Shown in pieces: positions 59,967-64,000 of a stretch of 64,000 nucleotides of DNA. How positions within the stretch are numbered: the first letter of the stretch is position 1; the number at the start of each line of letters is the position of its first letter. Origin of the DNA: Tenacibaculum dicentrarchi (GTDB lineage: Bacteria; Bacteroidota; Bacteroidia; Flavobacteriales; Flavobacteriaceae). The notes under the pieces are model-generated. The model searched no databases. It was given only the letters and a program-made list of their open reading frames with translations, and was not told where the DNA came from. Both the position numbers and the translations under genes were made by a program. Location of the stretch: the NCBI RefSeq assembly GCF_964036635.1, contig NZ_OZ038524.1, forward strand, positions 973,501 through 1,037,500, in the 5' to 3' direction.

Positions 59967-62843
59967 TTAGGCATCCATACCATTTATAAACGTTTGAATA
60001 AAATCTTTTATTTTTTCGATAATTCTGTTACCGATTGTTTCACGATGTAAAATACTCGGTTGTTTTTTTAGTGTATTTAAAACTTCGTCTTCGGTTGCCA
60101 TTTTTCCTGTAAACAGATAATCGTTAATAATAATTTCTACTTTATTTTGGTGCAGTGCTTCGGTGGTACTTAATTTTTGCAATGCTTTTTTCGATTCCTC
60201 TTGCCAGTAGGTTTTAAAAACTGCTTCAATATCGGCATCATCAGAAATATTTGGCAAATTATTTTCGATAAATTGCACAATTAATTCTCGTTTACTACGC
60301 AAGGTCGATTCTCCTGCCAATAAATCTAAAATTTCTTTTTTCTGCTTGGATTTTTCTTTAGGATTTGCATCTTTTAGTTGATTTAATAGCCTCATTATAT
60401 AGGTTACATTTATTTCATCTTTATGTAACAGCGAAATTTCAAAATCTATTTCATTTAAAATAGAAACCTTATTTTTTTTGCGGTCATTTTTTATTTTATC
60501 ATCTAAATCTTGATATTTACTTGAAAAACTATAAAACTCTTGTTCTTCCATAGAAATTTCATCAAAAGAAAATTGCGTAAACGAATTTAAAATATTTTTA
60601 AGCCTTACAACATTTCTAAAAGCTTTTGCAAAATTTAATTCGTCTAGCTCAGTAACCAAATTACTTACATCGTCAGGAATAGGAGTGATGGCAATAAGTT
60701 TTGCGTAGGCTTCTTCAAAAAAAGCAAGCTGTTCGCTATAAGGTGCAATAGTAATGCTTTCTTTTGCCGATTGATTCGAAAACAAACGAACTGCGTCATC
60801 GGTATTTTGTTTTAAATTTCGGAAAGTAACAATATTACCCTGTGTTTTATGCTTGTCTAAAATTCTGTTGGTTCGTGAGAATGCCTGTATTAAGCCATGA
60901 TATTTTAAATTTTTATCAACATATAAGGTATTTAAAGTTTTACTATCAAAGCCTGTTAAAAACATATTTACCACCAGTAAAATATCAATGTCTTTATTTC
61001 TTACCCTATCGGCGATGTTATTTTTATAGTTCAAAAAACTTTTGGCATCGTTTGCGGAATGCTTTTCTTTAAACATACTATTATAGTCGTCAATAAACTC
61101 GTCTAATTTATCACGTGCCGATTGATTTACAGGCGCAGTATCGCTTACATCTTCTTCTTCAATAGTTCCGTCAATATTTCCATCAATAACAGCTCTGGGC
61201 GGATTGGGGTTATAAGAAAATATAGTTGCTATTTTATAGCGATGTTTTCCTGCTTCTTTTTCAGCTTTAAAATAATTGTAATATTTTATTAGTGTATCAA
61301 TAGAACTCACACAAAATATCGCTGTAAATTTTTTGCTGTTTGTTTTTGCGTAATGATTTTTTAAAATAAAATTCCCTACCGTTTTTATATAGGCATCACT
61401 TTCAAAAACTTCTTGGGTGTCAATTCCTTCGACTTTAATATCATCTTCGGGAGTATCCTCTTCATTTTCGGAGACCTTTTTTTTAAAGACATTATAATAC
61501 TCTATCGAAAATTTTAAGACATTTTCATCACGGATAGCATCTGTAATTACATATTTATGCAAACATTCATCAAAAAGATTCACCGTAGTTTGTTTTACAC
61601 TTTTTACGCTTAGGGCATTTTTTTCGAAAATTGGCGTTCCTGTAAAACCGAATAATTGATGATTAGTAAAAAAACGTACAATTGCTTTGTGAGTGTCGCC
61701 AAATTGCGAGCGATGGCACTCATCAAAAATAAAAACTATTTTTTCGTCCTTTAAAGTAGCTATCTGATTTTTAAACACAGATTTTTTAATAGCAACATTT
61801 AATTTTTGAATGGTTGTAACTATTAAAGGTCGACTATTATCTAAAAAATGTTTTACTAATGTTTTTGTATCGGCAGTACTGTCGATGCTTTCTTTGTCGA
61901 AGGCTCGAAATTCTTTAACTGTTTGGTGGTCTAAATCTTGACGGTCAACAACAAATACCACTTTTTTTACATTCGGATTATTGGTAAGTATTTGACTGGC
62001 TTTAAAAGAAGTCAATGTTTTTCCTGAACCTGTGGTGTGCCAAATATAGCCGTTTTTTTCTGAGTTTTTTACTCTGTCAATAATTGCTTCGACCGCATGA
62101 AACTGATAAGGACGCAACGCCATTAAAATACCGTCCGATTGATGCAACACAATATACTTGGTTATCATTTTGGCAATATGACAGGGCGTTAAAAAAATAT
62201 CAGCAAATTTATGAAGCTGTGTAATTCGTTTATTTTTTACATCGCTCCAATAAGAAGTAAATTTATAGCTCGGCATTTTACTACCTTTAAAAGTATTGGC
62301 AAAATATTTGGTGTTCTCGCCGTTGCTAATTACAAAAAGCTGTATATAATTGAACAACGAATGATTAGAGGCAAAAGAATCTTGTTGATAACGGCATATT
62401 TGATTAAAAGCCTCCTTTAGTTCGATGCCTCTTTTTTTAAGCTCTATTTGTACCAAAGGCAAACCGTTTATTAAAATAGTAACATCGTAACGGTTTTCAC
62501 GTTTGCCGTGTATTGTTACTTGGTGCGTTACTTGAAACTGATTTTTACACCAATGATTTTGATTGATAAATTCGATGTATTCTTTTTTTCCGTTGTCTTT
62601 TAGCAAATCGTATTTTAACTCTCGCAAGGTGTTTGCTTTATCAAAAATATTTCCTTTGCTAAGGTGGATTAAAATGCGTTTAAACTCGTTATCAGTAAAT
62701 TGTGTATTATTATGAGTTTCTAATTGTGTTTTAAGATTATTTACTAGTTGTTCTTCGGTATTTATAACCGCTTTTTTATACCCTAAACCTATTAACTGCT
62801 GTATTAATTTGTTTTCTAATTCTTGTTCTGATTCTGTTTTCAT
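59967..62843 (-). CDS. hsdR: Type I restriction enzyme, subunit R (HsdR)
   Basis: The translocase/endonuclease subunit of a type I system, 958 aa. The N-terminal HSDR_N nuclease domain has the PD-(D/E)xK pattern in RYDVTILINGLPLVQIELKK (about 117-137) followed by QICRYQQD. The SF2 helicase motor has Walker A HTTGSGKTLTSFKA (about 270), DECH box in VFIFDECHRSQFGDTH and GFTGTPIF. VVNMFLTGFDSKTLNTLYVD and QAFSRTNRI follow, then a helical C-terminus that docks to HsdM. It is complete. hsdM is not in the window and should lie upstream of hsdS. Confidence 0.94.
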   Translation of the reverse strand: MKTESEQELENKLIQQLIGLGYKKAVINTEEQLVNNLKTQLETHNNTQFTDNEFKRILIHLSKGNIFDKANTLRELKYDLLKDNGKKEYIEFINQNHWCKNQFQVTHQVTIHGKRENRYDVTILINGLPLVQIELKKRGIELKEAFNQICRYQQDSFASNHSLFNYIQLFVISNGENTKYFANTFKGSKMPSYKFTSYWSDVKNKRITQLHKFADIFLTPCHIAKMITKYIVLHQSDGILMALRPYQFHAVEAIIDRVKNSEKNGYIWHTTGSGKTLTSFKASQILTNNPNVKKVVFVVDRQDLDHQTVKEFRAFDKESIDSTADTKTLVKHFLDNSRPLIVTTIQKLNVAIKKSVFKNQIATLKDEKIVFIFDECHRSQFGDTHKAIVRFFTNHQLFGFTGTPIFEKNALSVKSVKQTTVNLFDECLHKYVITDAIRDENVLKFSIEYYNVFKKKVSENEEDTPEDDIKVEGIDTQEVFESDAYIKTVGNFILKNHYAKTNSKKFTAIFCVSSIDTLIKYYNYFKAEKEAGKHRYKIATIFSYNPNPPRAVIDGNIDGTIEEEDVSDTAPVNQSARDKLDEFIDDYNSMFKEKHSANDAKSFLNYKNNIADRVRNKDIDILLVVNMFLTGFDSKTLNTLYVDKNLKYHGLIQAFSRTNRILDKHKTQGNIVTFRNLKQNTDDAVRLFSNQSAKESITIAPYSEQLAFFEEAYAKLIAITPIPDDVSNLVTELDELNFAKAFRNVVRLKNILNSFTQFSFDEISMEEQEFYSFSSKYQDLDDKIKNDRKKNKVSILNEIDFEISLLHKDEINVTYIMRLLNQLKDANPKEKSKQKKEILDLLAGESTLRSKRELIVQFIENNLPNISDDADIEAVFKTYWQEESKKALQKLSTTEALHQNKVEIIINDYLFTGKMATEDEVLNTLKKQPSILHRETIGNRIIEKIKDFIQTFINGMDA

Positions 62844-62919
62844 TTATTTTTTTTCTTTTTTTGATAGCAATTTTTTTTAGCCTTTTAAATTTTTGTCAAT
62901 AATTTTTTTACAAAAACCT

Positions 62920-63046
62920 GTCAGTTCGAGTGATTTTTTTCCTTCAAAAAAATTGTATCGAGAACTTTTTAGCATCAAAATCAATCAAAATAAAATTCTC
63001 GATACAATTTTAATTCCTTCTAGTCATTAAAATCACTCGAATTGAC
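62920..63046. repeat. 127-bp imperfect inverted-repeat element between hsdR and hsdS
   Basis: Outer arms GTCAGTTCGAGTGATTTT (62920-62937) and AAAATCACTCGAATTGAC (63029-63046) match at 17 of 18 pairs. Inner arms TTGTATCGAGAA (62953-62964) and TTCTCGATACAA (62996-63007) are exact. The transcript would fold as a long hairpin. It has no coding capacity. The remaining bases of this 299-bp gap hold copy 4 of repeat family A and AT-rich sequence. Confidence 0.85.
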
Positions 63047-63054
63047 AAAATGGT

Positions 63055-63108
63055 GAAAAATCAGTATGTGAAACTGAAATAAAATCCCTTTGACGGATTC
63101 GGATTTTT
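63055..63108. repeat. Dispersed repeat family A, copy 4 (3' half only)
   Basis: GAAAAATCAGTATGTGAAAC onward matches copy 1 (7781-7830) closely, ending CTTTGACGGATTCGG. The CGTCAT half is missing; the 127-bp inverted-repeat element abuts it. Confidence 0.75.
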
Positions 63109-63142
63109 TTTATTTTTTTTTGATGCCGTTTTTTTTAGCCTT

Positions 63143-64000
63143 TTAAACGAACATTTTTTGTAACAAGCCTTTTTTAAAGACTTTATTATTTTCTATGTTG
63201 GTATTGAGCGTTTTTATCTTGTTATCTATTTCTGATAAAAAATTAGCGATTTTTTCTTGCTCTTCTAAACAGGGGTATTTTATATTTATTTTAGAATATT
63301 CAGAAATCCAAAACCTTTTGTGTTCATCTCCTTTCGGATATTTTATTAATTGAATACTCTCATAAATAAATTTTAAATTTATTTTACTAGATTTTGGTTT
63401 TAAAATTTTCATTGCTGATGATTTAACTTTAAAATCAAAATCTACAAATTTATTAGCCATAGTAAAGTCATCAAATATAATCACTGGTAAATTTGTGAAA
63501 ATATTATTGACTTCATTTGTATGACCAAGTAAAAAAGTTTTACCAGCAGTTAACACAGGTGTTTTAAAATTATTTTGATACTCTGTAGATGAAACAATAT
63601 ATTTTGTTGGTTGTTCATAATCTAAAACTTCTCCTAAAGTTTTCTCCTCCCATTTAGGGAAGTTATTTCCTTTGTTATCTTTAAATCTTATTTTTTGATT
63701 AAAGATTTTTTGCATCACGCCTTTTTTGTAGTTTTCTAATAAGGCTTTCTTTTTTGTTAATTGCGTTAGCTTACTATCTACGTCAGTTAAAAATGATGCG
63801 ATTTTTTCTTGCTCTGAAAGTTGAGGTGAATATAATCGGCAATTTTTAATAGTCTTTAATGAAAGGTTTTTAATTGTGCTTCCTGTTAATTCAGATAAAA
63901 AATATTTTTTAATTCTTGGACTTTGAAGAATATAATAATAGTATGATACAGGGTATTTTTTTTCAATATTTATATAACTAGCACTTTTACCTAGTATTAT
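63143..64000 (-). CDS. hsdS: Type I restriction enzyme, specificity subunit S (HsdS), 5' end beyond the window
   Basis: The frame is open from the window edge (64000 is the first base of a codon) to the stop at 63143, giving the last 285 residues. The part inside the window covers the end of the first target-recognition domain and the first conserved helical repeat (LSEQEKIASFLTDVDSKL, then LLENYKKGVMQKIFN). A second recognition domain starts at about FPKWEEKTLGEVL, and the second helical repeat is LEEQEKIANFLSEIDNKI. The two repeats are near copies, as in all HsdS. An internal ATG at 63718 is not the start. Confidence 0.9.
   Translation of the reverse strand: MILGKSASYINIEKKYPVSYYYYILQSPRIKKYFLSELTGSTIKNLSLKTIKNCRLYSPQLSEQEKIASFLTDVDSKLTQLTKKKALLENYKKGVMQKIFNQKIRFKDNKGNNFPKWEEKTLGEVLDYEQPTKYIVSSTEYQNNFKTPVLTAGKTFLLGHTNEVNNIFTNLPVIIFDDFTMANKFVDFDFKVKSSAMKILKPKSSKINLKFIYESIQLIKYPKGDEHKRFWISEYSKINIKYPCLEEQEKIANFLSEIDNKIKTLNTNIENNKVFKKGLLQKMFV

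Noticed and set aside
63143..63718. Complete 191-aa HsdS protein starting at the ATG at 63718
   Set aside because: The same frame stays open to 64000 and encodes the conserved LSEQEKIASFL and LLENYKKGVMQ segments of HsdS, so this ATG is internal and the gene is partial.
1..64000. tRNA genes
   Set aside because: Reading intergenic gaps on both strands I found no T-loop (GTTCRANNC) with matching acceptor stem; all gaps are explained by other features or are AT-rich without structure.

Overview
The window is AT-rich DNA from a member of the Bacteroidota, most likely a marine-type Flavobacteriaceae (Tenacibaculum/Polaribacter-like). The evidence is the fused LpxC-FabZ, the PorX regulator of the type IX secretion system, DUF4199 and Lnb/DUF4105 proteins, TonB receptors with a carboxypeptidase-regulatory-like domain, and TAnnTTTG-type promoters. 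The genus is an inference.

Region 1 (1-29150) is ordinary chromosomal housekeeping DNA. It holds t6A tRNA modification genes (tsaC, tsaE), cca, an ABC exporter, a hexose-phosphate mutase, a glycosyltransferase, the 4.5S/SRP RNA gene, xerD, aroQ, pssA, lptB, tatC, kdsD, recQ, ald, porX, an HD phosphohydrolase, a lipid A cluster (lpxD, lpxC-fabZ, lpxA, efp, an lpxD paralogue) and sucD. Three gaps hold short dispersed repeats.

Region 2 (29281-58923, all on the minus strand) is an almost complete adenosylcobalamin biosynthesis locus in three transcription units. The first starts at a cobalamin riboswitch (about 52022-52194) and runs through 18 tightly packed genes: TonB receptor, [2Fe-2S] protein, an SDR-SUMT fusion, cbiX, cobI, a cobJ-cobH fusion, bluB, cobL (cbiE-cbiT), a cbiG-cobM fusion, cobK, cbiD, a Ni/Co transporter, a ChlI-ChlD-like AAA/VWA protein, cbiA, a PduO-type adenosyltransferase, cobW, an unknown gene and cobN. 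The second is a second riboswitch (about 54784-54955) plus one TonB receptor. The third is cbiP-cobD-cbiB plus a small P-loop ATPase, with its own promoter and no visible riboswitch. The locus mixes signatures of the early-cobalt route (CbiX, CbiG, CbiD) with a late-type chelatase (CobN plus ChlID) and the oxygen-dependent BluB. CobU, CobS, CobT, CobC and BtuFCD are not in the window.

Region 3 (58990-64000) is accessory DNA: a REP-associated tyrosine transposase flanked by REP-like palindromes and carrying one inside its own reading frame, then type I restriction genes hsdR and hsdS. hsdS is cut by the window edge. A 127-bp inverted-repeat element lies between them.

Most interesting for follow-up are the SDR-SUMT fusion, which occupies the architectural position of a precorrin-2 dehydrogenase in a locus without a recognisable one; the duplicated promoter-riboswitch module with a covarying downstream hairpin; the P-loop ATPase coupled to cbiB; and the REP palindrome inside the RAYT gene. 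No tRNA, rRNA operon or CRISPR array was seen.
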